From contig NZ_BCYR01000002.1 in assembly GCF_001598295.1 (NCBI RefSeq), positions 1 through 64,000 on the forward strand: a stretch of DNA of 64,000 bases, written 5' to 3'. Positions 26,096-34,615 of the stretch are shown here, piece by piece. Below the pieces are notes generated by a model. That model searched no databases, was not told the origin of the DNA, and saw only the letters and a program-made list of their open reading frames with translations. Source of the stretch: Klebsiella ornithinolytica NBRC 105727 = ATCC 31898 (GTDB lineage: Bacteria; Pseudomonadota; Gammaproteobacteria; Enterobacterales; Enterobacteriaceae). A program made the position numbers and the translations under genes. The first letter of the stretch is position 1. Every line of letters starts with the position of its first letter.

Positions 26096-26443
26096 CTAAA
26101 GACGATCCCAGTCCGGCAGCTTGTTGGCACGCTTACGCCAGGCATTAAATAGTGCCATCAAAAAGCCGAATAAGCCTCCGGCGGTCACGCTGGCAAACAG
26201 CGCGTCAAGGGCGCTATAGCCTTCACTTTGCCAGGTGCTAAACCACATAAAAACGCCCCATAAACAGCCAAACCAGGCGGCGAAGAACAGCATATTGCGC
26301 CAGAACGGGGCAAACGGCGGCGGCGGCATTTTACCGCCGAGTTTCCAGAAAAGACGCAGCAGCGGAGGCGCATAGTTGCTCCGCCACATCTTTTTCTCTT
26401 CCATCAGCGCAATCGCTTTTTTCTTCTTCTCTTCAAATGCCAT
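26096..26443 (-). CDS. DUF6404-type small membrane protein
   Basis: A 115-residue protein with a Lys-rich N-terminus (MAFEEKKKKAIALMEEKK) and two hydrophobic helices (about residues 49-67 and 78-97). The PPLLRLFWKLGGKMPPPPF segment is a pattern I associate with the DUF6404 family, often found next to oqxR in Klebsiella. An AGGAGCTG site lies upstream of the ATG. It probably sits in the inner membrane. Function is unknown; nothing here links it to efflux beyond its place. Confidence 0.65.
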   Translation of the reverse strand: MAFEEKKKKAIALMEEKKMWRSNYAPPLLRLFWKLGGKMPPPPFAPFWRNMLFFAAWFGCLWGVFMWFSTWQSEGYSALDALFASVTAGGLFGFLMALFNAWRKRANKLPDWDRL

Positions 26444-26573
26444 CGTTCAGCTCCTTCCTCTGGAGATAAATAATGCCTGTTAAGGGTGTTCAATATTCAG
26501 CCACAGACCCGAAAAAACAGCAATACTCAACATTTGCCTTGCTGCGCTCCGGAGGGCCAGACTGTCACCGCCC

Positions 26574-27485
26574 TCAATAATTCCACTTCGGCCTGGCCAC
26601 CGTATTCTTCTTCAGTAAATTGCGGAACTCTTTCAGATAGGGCTCGTTGCTGCGCCCGCGTTTGCAGATCGCCGAAAACGGCGACTGGAAGCCAAATTCG
26701 TTAGGCAGCAGCACCCGCAGCCGGTTCTCCTTGATCCACGGCCAGGCATAATGCTCAGGGAGATAGCCGATATATTTTCCTGAAAGAATCAGCAGCAGCT
26801 GCGCATCGACGGTTTCCACGGTGGCGCTGCCTTTACTGAAACCGCGCCGCCGCAGGTCGCTGGTATTCCAGTAGCTACGGGTCACCAGCGGACACTGGCT
26901 GATGTGGTCTTTATCGAGCTGGCGGCTGAAAAACATCGGATGAAGATCGCTGCAGTAGAGCCAGTGCTGCTCGCGATAGAGCGGCTCGCTGATAATGTTA
27001 TGCACCTGGGAGTTGTAGCTGCCGATCGCCAGATCGATATGGTTGTTCAGCACGCCGTTCAGCTGCTCCGCCGGGGTGCGGATAATCAGCTTGATATGCA
27101 CATGGGGAAACTTATCGCTGAAGCTACGCAGCACCACCGGCAGCGACAGCGCGGTTTCAGTTTCAATCGAGTCCAGCGTTGAAATACAAATCGTGCCGCT
27201 GTGCTCGCCTTTTAGCAGCGCCGACTGGCGCTCCAGCTCGTTCAGCTCGCTCAGCACCCGAATCGCCTGCTGTAAAAACTGCTGCCCTTTCTCGGTCAGG
27301 GCGAAGCCTCCGCGCCCGCGCTGGCACAGGCTGAACCCCAGCTGCCCTTCCAGCTGAGACATCGCGTTGCTGATCGCCGACACGGAAATCCCCAGCTCCT
27401 GCTGGGCTCTGCTATAGCTTTCCAGGCGCGCCACCGCCTCAAAAACCTGCAGCTGCCGAATGTTGAGACTGCCGTCGTTGAGCAT
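26574..27485 (-). CDS. LysR-family regulator of the ureohydrolase/dioxygenase operon
   Basis: The 303-residue protein has the LysR winged helix at residues about 10-65 (VFEAVARLESYSRAQQELGI, then SVSAISNAMSQLEGQLG) and the type 2 periplasmic-binding-like effector domain after residue 95. It is divergent from the 27598 ureohydrolase gene, with a perfect 32-bp palindromic arrangement (27484-27515) that overlaps its own ATG. LysR proteins usually repress themselves and activate the divergent operon with a pathway ligand. It shares RGRGGFxLTEKG, GKYIGYLPEHYA and a KRGRS-type tail with the LysR at 40074-40976, so the two are paralogues with similar targets. The ligand is likely a guanidino compound or product of the pathway, which is inference. 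Confidence 0.88.
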   Translation of the reverse strand: MLNDGSLNIRQLQVFEAVARLESYSRAQQELGISVSAISNAMSQLEGQLGFSLCQRGRGGFALTEKGQQFLQQAIRVLSELNELERQSALLKGEHSGTICISTLDSIETETALSLPVVLRSFSDKFPHVHIKLIIRTPAEQLNGVLNNHIDLAIGSYNSQVHNIISEPLYREQHWLYCSDLHPMFFSRQLDKDHISQCPLVTRSYWNTSDLRRRGFSKGSATVETVDAQLLLILSGKYIGYLPEHYAWPWIKENRLRVLLPNEFGFQSPFSAICKRGRSNEPYLKEFRNLLKKNTVARPKWNY

Positions 27486-27515
27486 ACTTAGTTCACCAAT
27501 AAATGAACTAAGTAT
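27484..27515. promoter_or_regulatory. Perfect palindromic operator overlapping the LysR start codon
   Basis: ATACTTAGTTCA (27484-27495), an 8-base spacer and its perfect inverted copy TGAACTAAGTAT (27504-27515). The T-N11-A core required by LysR proteins is present. It covers the start codon of the leftward LysR gene, so binding would also hinder LysR expression. The ureohydrolase gene starts 82 bases further right. Confidence 0.65.
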
Positions 27516-27597
27516 TTACGGCAGACGATGTAAAGTCCAGCCCATCTTTCGCACTATCTCCCTGTCGAGTATTTGTGTGTCAGATTCAGGAGCTGAA

Positions 27598-28548
27598 ATG
27601 GATAACGTCTTTCATCAACCGCAGGGTGGCAACGAGATGCCACGTTTTGGCGGCCGCGCAACGATGATGCGCTTGCCGTTTATTGAAGATTTACAGGGAC
27701 TTGATGCGGCTTTCGTCGGCATCCCGTTAGACATCGGTACCTCTCAGCGATCCGGCACCCGCTACGGGCCGCGCTATATCCGCACCGAATCGGTGATGAT
27801 TCGCCCCTATAACATGGCAACCGGCGCGGCGCCTTTCGAATCGCTGTCGGTGGCCGACATTGGCGACGTACCGATAAATACCTACAGCCTGCTCAAATCG
27901 GTGCAGATCATCGAGGATTACTACACCGGTTTAAATAGTTTCCCGCTGATCCCGCTGACCCTTGGCGGTGACCACACCATCACCCTGCCAATCCTGCGCG
28001 CCCTGACTAAAAAACATGGCCCGGTTGGCCTGATTCATGTCGATGCGCATACCGATACCAACGATGAAATGTTTGGGGAAAAAATCGCCCACGGCACCAC
28101 CTTCCGCCGCGCCGTTGAAGAGGGGCTGCTGGACCTCAAACGGGTGGTGCAGATTGGTCAGCGTGCCCAGGGTTACGCCGCCGGCGACTTCCAGTGGGGC
28201 GTCGACCAGGGCTTTCGCCTGGTACAGGCGGAGCAGTGCTGGCACAAATCCCTCGCCCCGCTGATGGCCGAAGTCCGCCAGCAGATGGGCGACGGTCCGG
28301 TCTATCTCAGTTTCGATATCGACAGTCTCGATCCCATCTGGGCGCCCGGTACCGGCACGCCGGAAGTCGGCGGCCTGACATCGATTCAGGCGCTGGAAAT
28401 CGTTCGCGGCTGCCGCGGCCTGAACCTGATTGGCGGCGATCTGGTCGAGGTCTCTCCGCCCTACGACGTGAGTGGCAACACCTCCCAGCTGGCGGCAAAC
28501 CTGCTGTACGAAATGCTCTGCGTCCTGCCCGGCGTGAAATACCCATAG
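27598..28548 (+). CDS. Agmatinase-family ureohydrolase
   Basis: The 316-residue protein is of the arginase/agmatinase fold. The manganese ligands are in GGDH (residues 123-126), DAHTD (149-153) and SFDID (238-242), and the APGTGTPEVGG loop follows. AHGTTFRRAVEEG is typical of the agmatinase/guanidinobutyrase branch rather than arginase. I chose the ATG at 27598, which has AGGAG just upstream; an earlier in-frame start lies in the operator. It cleaves a guanidino group to urea and an amine; the exact substrate (agmatine, guanidinobutyrate, guanidine or another compound) cannot be read from the sequence. It is the first gene of an eight-gene collinear set and has a paralogue at 38967-39938. Confidence 0.87.
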   Translation: MDNVFHQPQGGNEMPRFGGRATMMRLPFIEDLQGLDAAFVGIPLDIGTSQRSGTRYGPRYIRTESVMIRPYNMATGAAPFESLSVADIGDVPINTYSLLKSVQIIEDYYTGLNSFPLIPLTLGGDHTITLPILRALTKKHGPVGLIHVDAHTDTNDEMFGEKIAHGTTFRRAVEEGLLDLKRVVQIGQRAQGYAAGDFQWGVDQGFRLVQAEQCWHKSLAPLMAEVRQQMGDGPVYLSFDIDSLDPIWAPGTGTPEVGGLTSIQALEIVRGCRGLNLIGGDLVEVSPPYDVSGNTSQLAANLLYEMLCVLPGVKYP

Positions 28549-28560
28549 AGGATTCGGCTC

Positions 28561-29421
28561 ATGCAACTCACGGTTTTTCGTACGCTTTGGGGGGTCACCA
28601 CCCCGTGGCAGCAAACGGTTAGCGAGCTGAAAAGCGTCGGCTGCGGCGGCATCGAAGCACGCGTACCGCTGATCCCGGAAGAGCAGCAGACGCTGGCCCG
28701 ACTCCTGCAGGAATCGGCGCTGGAATATATCGCTATCGTATTCAGCGGCGGCGGCGTGATCCCCGCTCAGGCCGACACGCCCCGGCAGCATCTTGAACGC
28801 CTGAAAGGTCGTTTTGATGACGCCAAAGCGCTGAACCCTCGCTTCGTTAATCTGCTGGCCGGCAACGACCGCTGGCCGCTGGCGCAGCAGGTGGATTTTC
28901 TTGGCCAGGCCCACGAGCTGGCGGCGGCGTATGAGCTGACCTGCAGCTTTGAAACCCATCGCGCCACCTCGCTGTATAGCCCGTGGCTGACTCTCGAGAT
29001 TATCCAGCAGCTGCCTGAGCTGCGGTTTACCGCCGATATCAGCCACTGGATTGTGGTGAGTGAACGTCTGCTGGATGACCCCTGCGATGATTTCAGCGCG
29101 TTTATCGACCGCGTGCACCACATTCAGGCCCGCGCTGGTTATGACCAGGGGCCGCAGGTGCCCCATCCGGCCGCGCCGGAATATCGGGCTGCGCTGCAGT
29201 TTCAACAGCGCTTCTGGCAGCAAATCTGGCACTCGCAGCGCCGGCGTGGGTATCAGCACACCACGCTGACACCCGAGTTTGGCCCCGACGGCTATCTGCA
29301 TCACCTGCCGTTCACCAACGTCCCGGTGGCCGACCTGTGGTCGCTGAATGCGTGGATGGCGAAACATCAACAGCAGCATTTCGCCGAGTTTTTATCGCTA
29401 ACCGAAAAGGATCTGTCGTAA
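28561..29421 (+). CDS. Sugar phosphate isomerase/epimerase-like TIM-barrel protein
   Basis: A 286-residue protein of the AP-endonuclease-2/xylose-isomerase-like barrel. Metal-ligand candidates appear at the strand ends: the Glu of GIEARVP, the Glu of CSFETHRAT, the Asp/His of FTADISHWIVV, the His of VHHIQAR and the Glu of LTPEFGPDG. The start has no strong ribosome site but lies 12 bases after the ureohydrolase stop. Its stop codon overlaps the start of the dioxygenase gene by one base (TAATG), so translation is coupled. The family isomerises sugars or keto acids; here it could convert a product of ureohydrolase or dioxygenase action. The function is inferred from context only. Confidence 0.75.
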   Translation: MQLTVFRTLWGVTTPWQQTVSELKSVGCGGIEARVPLIPEEQQTLARLLQESALEYIAIVFSGGGVIPAQADTPRQHLERLKGRFDDAKALNPRFVNLLAGNDRWPLAQQVDFLGQAHELAAAYELTCSFETHRATSLYSPWLTLEIIQQLPELRFTADISHWIVVSERLLDDPCDDFSAFIDRVHHIQARAGYDQGPQVPHPAAPEYRAALQFQQRFWQQIWHSQRRRGYQHTTLTPEFGPDGYLHHLPFTNVPVADLWSLNAWMAKHQQQHFAEFLSLTEKDLS

Positions 29422-30497
29422 TGAGCGTCGCAAAAAGTTCTTTCACTGAGTTACCGACCATCGATATCAGCGATCTGGCCAGCGACAGTCTGGCAAAGCG
29501 CCAGGCCGTCGCCGACACCATCGGCAAAGCGGCGCGGGAGGTCGGTTTTTTCTATATCACCGGCCACGGCATTGCCCCTGAACTGATCGCCGGCATCCGC
29601 GCGGCGGCAAAAGCGCTCTTCGCCCTGCCGATGGAGCAAAAGATGCAGTACTACATCGGCCATTCCCGCAGCCATAAAGGCTACGTCCCCGAAGGCGAAG
29701 AGATTTACGGCTCCGGCAAACCGGACCATAAAGAGGCGTTCGATATTGGCTTCCAGGCGGCGGACGACCATCCGTTTGTGCTGGCCGGCACGCCGCTGAT
29801 TGGTGCCAACGAGTGGCCGGAACTGGCGGAATTTCAATCCCGGGTGCTGGCCTACTATGACGCGGTTTTCGCCCTTGGCCATCGCCTGTTTGACGCCTTC
29901 GCCCTCGCCCTTGGCCTGCCGGAAGGATATTTCAAGGCGATGGTGACCTGCCCGCCGTCGAAGCTGCGCCTGATCCACTATCCCTTTGACGCCAGCGCCG
30001 AGGATGTTCCCGGTATTGGTGCACACACCGATTACGAGTGCTTCACCCTGCTGCTCGCCGACCAGCCGGGCCTGGAAGTCCTGAACGAAGAAAGCGTCTG
30101 GATCGATGCGCCGCCGGCGAAGAGCGCCGCCGGAGAAGAGGCTTTCGTGATCAATATCGGTGACATGCTGGAAGTATTAAGCGCTGGCACATTTGTTGCT
30201 ACAGCTCACCGTGTTCGCAAGGTGCCGCAGGAACGCTACTCCTTCCCGCTGTTTTTCGCCTGCGACTACCACACGCTGATTCGGCCGCTGCCCAATTTTT
30301 TAGCCGCCGGGGAAGCCAGCGACTACCAGGAATTAAGCATTGGCGAGCATATGTGGAGCCAGGCGCTGCAAACCTATCGCTACCTGCGTGAGAAAGTCAC
30401 CCGCGGCGAGCTGCAGCTTCCGGAGCGCGCGCGCGGCACCAACACCTTTGGTCACCTGAAGAAACAAGCACAGCAAAAAACCGTTAATAACCCGTGA
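29421..30497 (+). CDS. Isopenicillin N synthase-family 2-oxoglutarate/Fe(II) dioxygenase
   Basis: The 358-residue protein has the N-terminal DIOX_N part (LPTIDISDLA, REVGFFYITGHG) and the double-stranded beta-helix core. The iron triad is H202-x-D204 (in GIGAHTDYECF) and H263 (in TAHRVRKVP), and R272-x-S274 (in RYSFPLF) binds the 2-oxoglutarate carboxylate. The length is typical of the superfamily. The ATG is at 29421, overlapping the previous stop, so the start is fixed. It is likely a hydroxylase of a small amine or amino acid, with 2-oxoglutarate, O2 and Fe(II). Its neighbours suggest a guanidino amino acid such as homoarginine or arginine, known substrates of related enzymes; this link is inference. 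Confidence 0.85.
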   Translation: MSVAKSSFTELPTIDISDLASDSLAKRQAVADTIGKAAREVGFFYITGHGIAPELIAGIRAAAKALFALPMEQKMQYYIGHSRSHKGYVPEGEEIYGSGKPDHKEAFDIGFQAADDHPFVLAGTPLIGANEWPELAEFQSRVLAYYDAVFALGHRLFDAFALALGLPEGYFKAMVTCPPSKLRLIHYPFDASAEDVPGIGAHTDYECFTLLLADQPGLEVLNEESVWIDAPPAKSAAGEEAFVINIGDMLEVLSAGTFVATAHRVRKVPQERYSFPLFFACDYHTLIRPLPNFLAAGEASDYQELSIGEHMWSQALQTYRYLREKVTRGELQLPERARGTNTFGHLKKQAQQKTVNNP

Positions 30498-30503
30498 GGA
30501 TAC

Positions 30504-31310
30504 ATGATGAAAAAAACGCTTAAGTCGCTCTCGCGCCGTGTGGCTTTGGGCATCGCCGTCGCCGCTTGCTTTTCTCCGCTGACCCAGGCCGCAGAACTGC
30601 TGACCGATGGTGTCTTTAAAGTCGGCATGGAGGTCACCTATCCGCCGTTTGAATCCTATGACAGCAACAACAACATCGTTGGCCTCGATCCGGAGTTTGC
30701 CGCGCTGATTGCCGAACAGCTCAACGCGAAGCCACAGCTGATCGATACCAAATTCACCAGCCTGATTTTAGGCATCGGCAAGAAATACGACGCGGTGATA
30801 TCCGGGATGTACGTCACGCCTGAGCGCCTGAAACAGGCCGATGCGATCCCTTACGCCCTCTCCGGCGCGTCGATTATCGCCCTGAAGAGCAGCGCGATTC
30901 AGCCCAAAACGGAAGACGAGCTCTGCGGCGTCAAGGTGGGCCTGCAGCAGGGCACCACCTGGGTCACCAGCCTGAAGAATCACTCGGACGAGTATTGCCT
31001 GAAGAACGGTAAACCGGCCATCAGCATCCAGGAGTTCCCGACCGCGCCGGAAGCCTCGCAGGCCCTGCTGTCGAAAAACATTAACGCGCAGTTAGAAATC
31101 GCCCCGGCGGCGCAAATCATTGTCGATAAAAGTCGTGGACGGCTGGCTATCAGCTCCACGCGGCTGGTCTACCCGTTGCCTCTGGGGATTTACGTTGCGA
31201 AGGGAAATAGCGAACTGGTGACTGCCATTAAATCAACATTAACCACCTTAAAAGCCAACGGCAAATATGACGCCATTATCAAGAAATACAATTTAGAGCG
31301 CATCGATTAA
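30504..31310 (+). CDS. Polar amino acid ABC transporter, periplasmic binding protein
   Basis: The 268-residue protein has a signal peptide ending near TQAAELL and the type 2 binding-protein fold of the HisJ/ArgT class (SBP_bac_3). EVTYPPFESY, LDPEFAALIAEQL and SGMYVTPERLKQADA are family hallmarks. Two conserved Cys flank the hinge (ELCGVKV and EYCLKNG). It is 6 bases after the dioxygenase stop and 33 bases before the fused permease-ATPase. Together they form an importer for a charged amino acid or guanidino compound, the likely entry of the pathway's substrate. It is related to the binding protein at 38135-38953, which has no permease next to it. Confidence 0.87.
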   Translation: MMKKTLKSLSRRVALGIAVAACFSPLTQAAELLTDGVFKVGMEVTYPPFESYDSNNNIVGLDPEFAALIAEQLNAKPQLIDTKFTSLILGIGKKYDAVISGMYVTPERLKQADAIPYALSGASIIALKSSAIQPKTEDELCGVKVGLQQGTTWVTSLKNHSDEYCLKNGKPAISIQEFPTAPEASQALLSKNINAQLEIAPAAQIIVDKSRGRLAISSTRLVYPLPLGIYVAKGNSELVTAIKSTLTTLKANGKYDAIIKKYNLERID

Positions 31311-31343
31311 ATACAATAAAGCACACGAGCAACAGGAGTCGGT

Positions 31344-32864
31344 ATGGAGTTCGATTGGGGATACTTTTTCTCATTATTTAGCGTTGGGGCATTCTGGCAG
31401 GCGTGTATCACCGTCATCGTCGTCAGTTCATTGTCCTGGTTTATTGGCCTGGTATTAGGATTTTTATTAGCCTGCGCGAAGCTCTCAGGTCCGCGCTGGC
31501 TAAAGGTTCCCGTCGAACTCTATATTTGGTTTTTTCGCAGCGTGCCGTTAATGGTGCTGCTGGTCTTTGTCTATAACCTGCCGCAGCTCTTTCCGGTTAC
31601 GCAGCCGCTGCTCGGTATTCCGTTTATTGCCGGATTAGTGTCGATGACCGTTACCGAAGCAGCGTATATGGCGGAAATCCATCGCGGCGGATTAATGTCA
31701 GTGGCGAAAGGACAAAGTGAAGCCGGTCACGCATTAAGTTTCAGCTTTATTGGCATTCAGCGCTTAATTATTATTCCGCAGGCGTTTCGTATTTCGTTAC
31801 CCACCCTGATTAATGAATACATCACGATTATTAAGCTCAGCTCAATATTATCGGTTATTTCACTTCCGGAGCTGCTGCTCACCGGACAGCGCCTGTATGC
31901 GCAAAACTTCCTCGTCATGGAGACGCTGCTGGCGGTCGCGGTCTACTACGTCATGGTGGTAACGGTCTTCACCTGGCTGTTCCGGGCGCTGGAAAATGTA
32001 CTGGATATTCAGCAAAAGCGCCCGCAGACCTTCAATGACGCCGAGTGTGACGCCCTGCGTCAGTCGCTGAAGGCGCCGCAGCATACGGCGAAAGCCGAAC
32101 CCACCAGCGGTAACCCGCCGGCGCTCGATCTGCGCGCGATCGAGAAATCCTGGGGCCAGCATCAGGTCCTGAAAGGTATCGATCTGAAAGTCGAAAACGG
32201 TCAGGTCATCAGCATCATCGGGCCGTCGGGGTCCGGCAAAACCACCCTTATCCGCACCATTAACGCGCTGGAAAGCATCGATGCCGGGGAGATCGTGCTC
32301 TATGGCGAAGATTACCTTAAGGGGGCGGCAATCGTGGATAAGCCGCAGATGCGCGCCGGCGTGCGGCGTATCGGCATGGTTTTCCAGAGTTTCAACCTGT
32401 TCCCTCACCGCACGGTGCTCGATAACGTCATGCTCGCCCCGCTGTATCACAAGCTGGTTGAGCAGCGGGTGGCCAGAGAGCAGGCCCTCTATCTGCTGGA
32501 TCGCGTCGGCCTGCTGGCCCATGCCGAAAAATACCCCTGGCAGCTCTCCGGCGGCCAGCAGCAGCGCGTCGCCATCGCCAGAGCGCTGGCTTTAAAACCG
32601 GACATCATGCTGTTTGACGAACCCACCTCCGCGCTGGATCCCGAACTGGTGGGGGAAGTGCTGAAGGTGATTCAGTCTCTTGCCCGTGAAGGGATGACGA
32701 TGCTGATCGTCACCCATGAGATGGACTTCGCTTTATCCATCTCTGACCGGGTGGTGATGATGGAAAACGGCGTCGTGGCGAGCGATGTGCCTCCACAGCG
32801 CATCCGCAACGGCGCGGAAGATCCGGCGCTGAGCCGCATACGTGAATTTATGGGAGTGCAATAA
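31344..32864 (+). CDS. Fused permease-ATPase of a polar amino acid ABC importer
   Basis: This 506-residue protein joins two parts that are normally separate. Residues about 1-220 are a HisM/GlnP-type permease with at least four membrane segments and the EAA-type loop [20 protein letters not shown]. Residues about 265-506 are a GlnQ-type ATPase: Walker [10 protein letters not shown], signature LSGGQQQR, Walker [15 protein letters not shown] and a switch His in THEMDF. A hydrophilic linker rich in Gln and Pro joins them. The frame is uninterrupted, so the fusion is real. It acts in the inner membrane with the binding protein just upstream. Dimerisation of the fusion would supply both permease and ATPase halves. 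Confidence 0.88.
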   Translation: MEFDWGYFFSLFSVGAFWQACITVIVVSSLSWFIGLVLGFLLACAKLSGPRWLKVPVELYIWFFRSVPLMVLLVFVYNLPQLFPVTQPLLGIPFIAGLVSMTVTEAAYMAEIHRGGLMSVAKGQSEAGHALSFSFIGIQRLIIIPQAFRISLPTLINEYITIIKLSSILSVISLPELLLTGQRLYAQNFLVMETLLAVAVYYVMVVTVFTWLFRALENVLDIQQKRPQTFNDAECDALRQSLKAPQHTAKAEPTSGNPPALDLRAIEKSWGQHQVLKGIDLKVENGQVISIIGPSGSGKTTLIRTINALESIDAGEIVLYGEDYLKGAAIVDKPQMRAGVRRIGMVFQSFNLFPHRTVLDNVMLAPLYHKLVEQRVAREQALYLLDRVGLLAHAEKYPWQLSGGQQQRVAIARALALKPDIMLFDEPTSALDPELVGEVLKVIQSLAREGMTMLIVTHEMDFALSISDRVVMMENGVVASDVPPQRIRNGAEDPALSRIREFMGVQ

Positions 32865-33593
32865 ATGACGACTGAACGTGAACTACGCCAGGATCTGGCT
32901 GCCGCCTACCGGCTTGCGGCGCTGTTTGGCTGGGAAGATACGCTTTACACCCACTTTTCCGTGCGCCTGCCGGGCGACGGCGAACCGCGGTTTCTGATTA
33001 ACCCGTTCGGCATGATGTTCGATGAGGTGACGGCCAGTAATCTCATCGTCGTCGATATGCAGGGAAAGGTCGTAGAGGGCCACGCTCCGGCCAACTCGGC
33101 CGGCTTTACCATCCACAGCGCGGTGCATATGGCGCGGGAAGATGCGCATTGCGTCATCCATACCCATACGCTGCCGGGCATGGCGGTCGCCGCCTGCCAG
33201 CAGGGATTGTTACAGCTTAACCAGATCAGCACCGAGTTTTATCAGCGCGTCGGCTATCACCCGTATGAGGGCGTGGCGTTTGACCTCGACGAACGCGAAC
33301 GTATTCAGCGCTCGCTGGGGGATCATATCGCCATGATTCTGCAAAGCCACGGCCTGCTGTCGGTCGGGCGTACCGTCGCCGACGCGTTTTACATCATGTA
33401 CTACCTCAACCGCGCCTGCGAAATTCAAATGGCCAGCGCCCAGCTCGCTCCGCTCAGCGCCATCCACACCATTCCTGCCCACCTGAGCCAGCATGCCTGC
33501 GAACAGCTGATGGGCGTGGAACATGAGCGCCAGCTGGTCTGGCAGGCGTGGTTGCGCCGCCTGAACCGTCTCGACACTTCTTACAAAGACTAA
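32865..33593 (+). CDS. Class II aldolase/adducin-family protein
   Basis: The 242-residue protein follows the fused transporter directly; its ATG abuts the TAA. The metal-binding histidines are in VIHTHTLPGM (His-x-His) and in LQSHGLLSVG, and the family's early Gly/Asn region is FLINPFGMMFDEV. Fuculose-1-phosphate aldolase-like enzymes cleave sugar phosphates, whereas other members are decarboxylases or act on hydroxylated keto acids. After hydroxylation by the upstream dioxygenase, an aldol-type cleavage would be a logical next step, as an inference. The sequence is complete and the reading frame shows no change of base composition relative to its neighbours. Confidence 0.82.
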   Translation: MTTERELRQDLAAAYRLAALFGWEDTLYTHFSVRLPGDGEPRFLINPFGMMFDEVTASNLIVVDMQGKVVEGHAPANSAGFTIHSAVHMAREDAHCVIHTHTLPGMAVAACQQGLLQLNQISTEFYQRVGYHPYEGVAFDLDERERIQRSLGDHIAMILQSHGLLSVGRTVADAFYIMYYLNRACEIQMASAQLAPLSAIHTIPAHLSQHACEQLMGVEHERQLVWQAWLRRLNRLDTSYKD

Positions 33594-33598
33594 CGCCT

Positions 33599-34531
33599 AT
33601 GCCAAACCTGACTATCGTTGTCGATTGCAATGACCAGAACTATGCCCGCGAGATTTGCGAGGCGCTGCGGCTGTTCCCGGACGTGACCGCGGTCTTGCCC
33701 GAACATCCGGCGGCACGCACCGCGGAATATGCCAGCTGCTGGTTTCCCGATACCAGCCTGCTGACGCGTTCGCCGGCATTAAAATTAATCCAGGCCGCAT
33801 CGGCCGGGGTAGACCATCTCCCCGATAACCTGTTCGCCAGCTCTGTTCCGCTCTGCCGGGTGGTGGATGAGGATTTCCGTCACGGGATGTTCGAGTACGC
33901 GCTATGGGGCGTGCTGTGGTTTCAGCGCAGCTTCGACCGCGCGCTGGCGCATCAACGCCAGAGGGTCTGGAAGATCTATCCGCAGCGGGCCGCCAGCGAT
34001 TTTCGCATTGGCGTTATGGGACTTGGCGAAATCGGCGGTTATATCGCCACCCGCCTCGCCGGGCTGGGGTATCACGTTTCTGGCTGGGCGCGCAGCGAGA
34101 AACAACTCCCCGGCGTCCGGTGCTATCACGGCGATGCGCAGGCCGGTGAATTTTTTGCTGAGCTGGATGCGCTGATCAACGTTCTGCCGCTCACCGAACA
34201 GACTCGCGGTATTCTCGCCCGGCCGCTGCTCGATCGGCTTCCCGCAGGCGCGGTACTCATCAACTGCGGGCGCGGCGAACATATGGTGAATCACGATATT
34301 CTGCAGGCGCTGGATAGCGGCCGGCTGGCGGGCGCGGTACTGGATGTCTTCCCCGTTGAACCCCTGCCGCAGGACGACCCGCTCTGGCTGCATCCGCAGG
34401 TGGTCATCACCCCACATATGGCCTCGATCGCGCCGGCGGAGGTGATTGCCCGCCAGCTGCTGGAGAACATTCACCGCCAGCAGCGTGCGCTGCCGCTGAA
34501 CAATCTGGTGGATAAACAGCGGGGTTATTGA
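33599..34531 (+). CDS. D-isomer 2-hydroxyacid dehydrogenase (GhrA-like)
   Basis: The 310-residue protein (ATG at 33599, six bases after the aldolase stop) is of the glyoxylate/hydroxypyruvate reductase A type. The NAD-binding loop is MGLGEIGGYIATRLAGLGY, the middle carries INCGRGEHMVNHDILQALDS (the conserved Arg), and DVFPVEPLPQDDPLW with PHMAS (the Glu and His of the catalytic pair) ends it. It would reduce a 2-keto acid or oxidise a D-2-hydroxy acid, perhaps a fragment released by the aldolase. It is co-oriented with the pathway genes. The product assignment is secure at family level only. Confidence 0.83.
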   Translation: MPNLTIVVDCNDQNYAREICEALRLFPDVTAVLPEHPAARTAEYASCWFPDTSLLTRSPALKLIQAASAGVDHLPDNLFASSVPLCRVVDEDFRHGMFEYALWGVLWFQRSFDRALAHQRQRVWKIYPQRAASDFRIGVMGLGEIGGYIATRLAGLGYHVSGWARSEKQLPGVRCYHGDAQAGEFFAELDALINVLPLTEQTRGILARPLLDRLPAGAVLINCGRGEHMVNHDILQALDSGRLAGAVLDVFPVEPLPQDDPLWLHPQVVITPHMASIAPAEVIARQLLENIHRQQRALPLNNLVDKQRGY

Positions 34532-34615
34532 GCCTTTACTCAGGCGATCCCCGGCCTGCGCCCTCATCAGCTGCTACGCTTAATGGTCTGTCTGACAACA
34601 CATAAGGCCAGAGTT

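Noticed and set aside
27931-29379. Long minus-strand frame opposite the ureohydrolase and isomerase genes
   Set aside because: It is the shadow frame of GC-rich coding DNA; it has low-complexity Arg/Gln/Gly composition and no family pattern.
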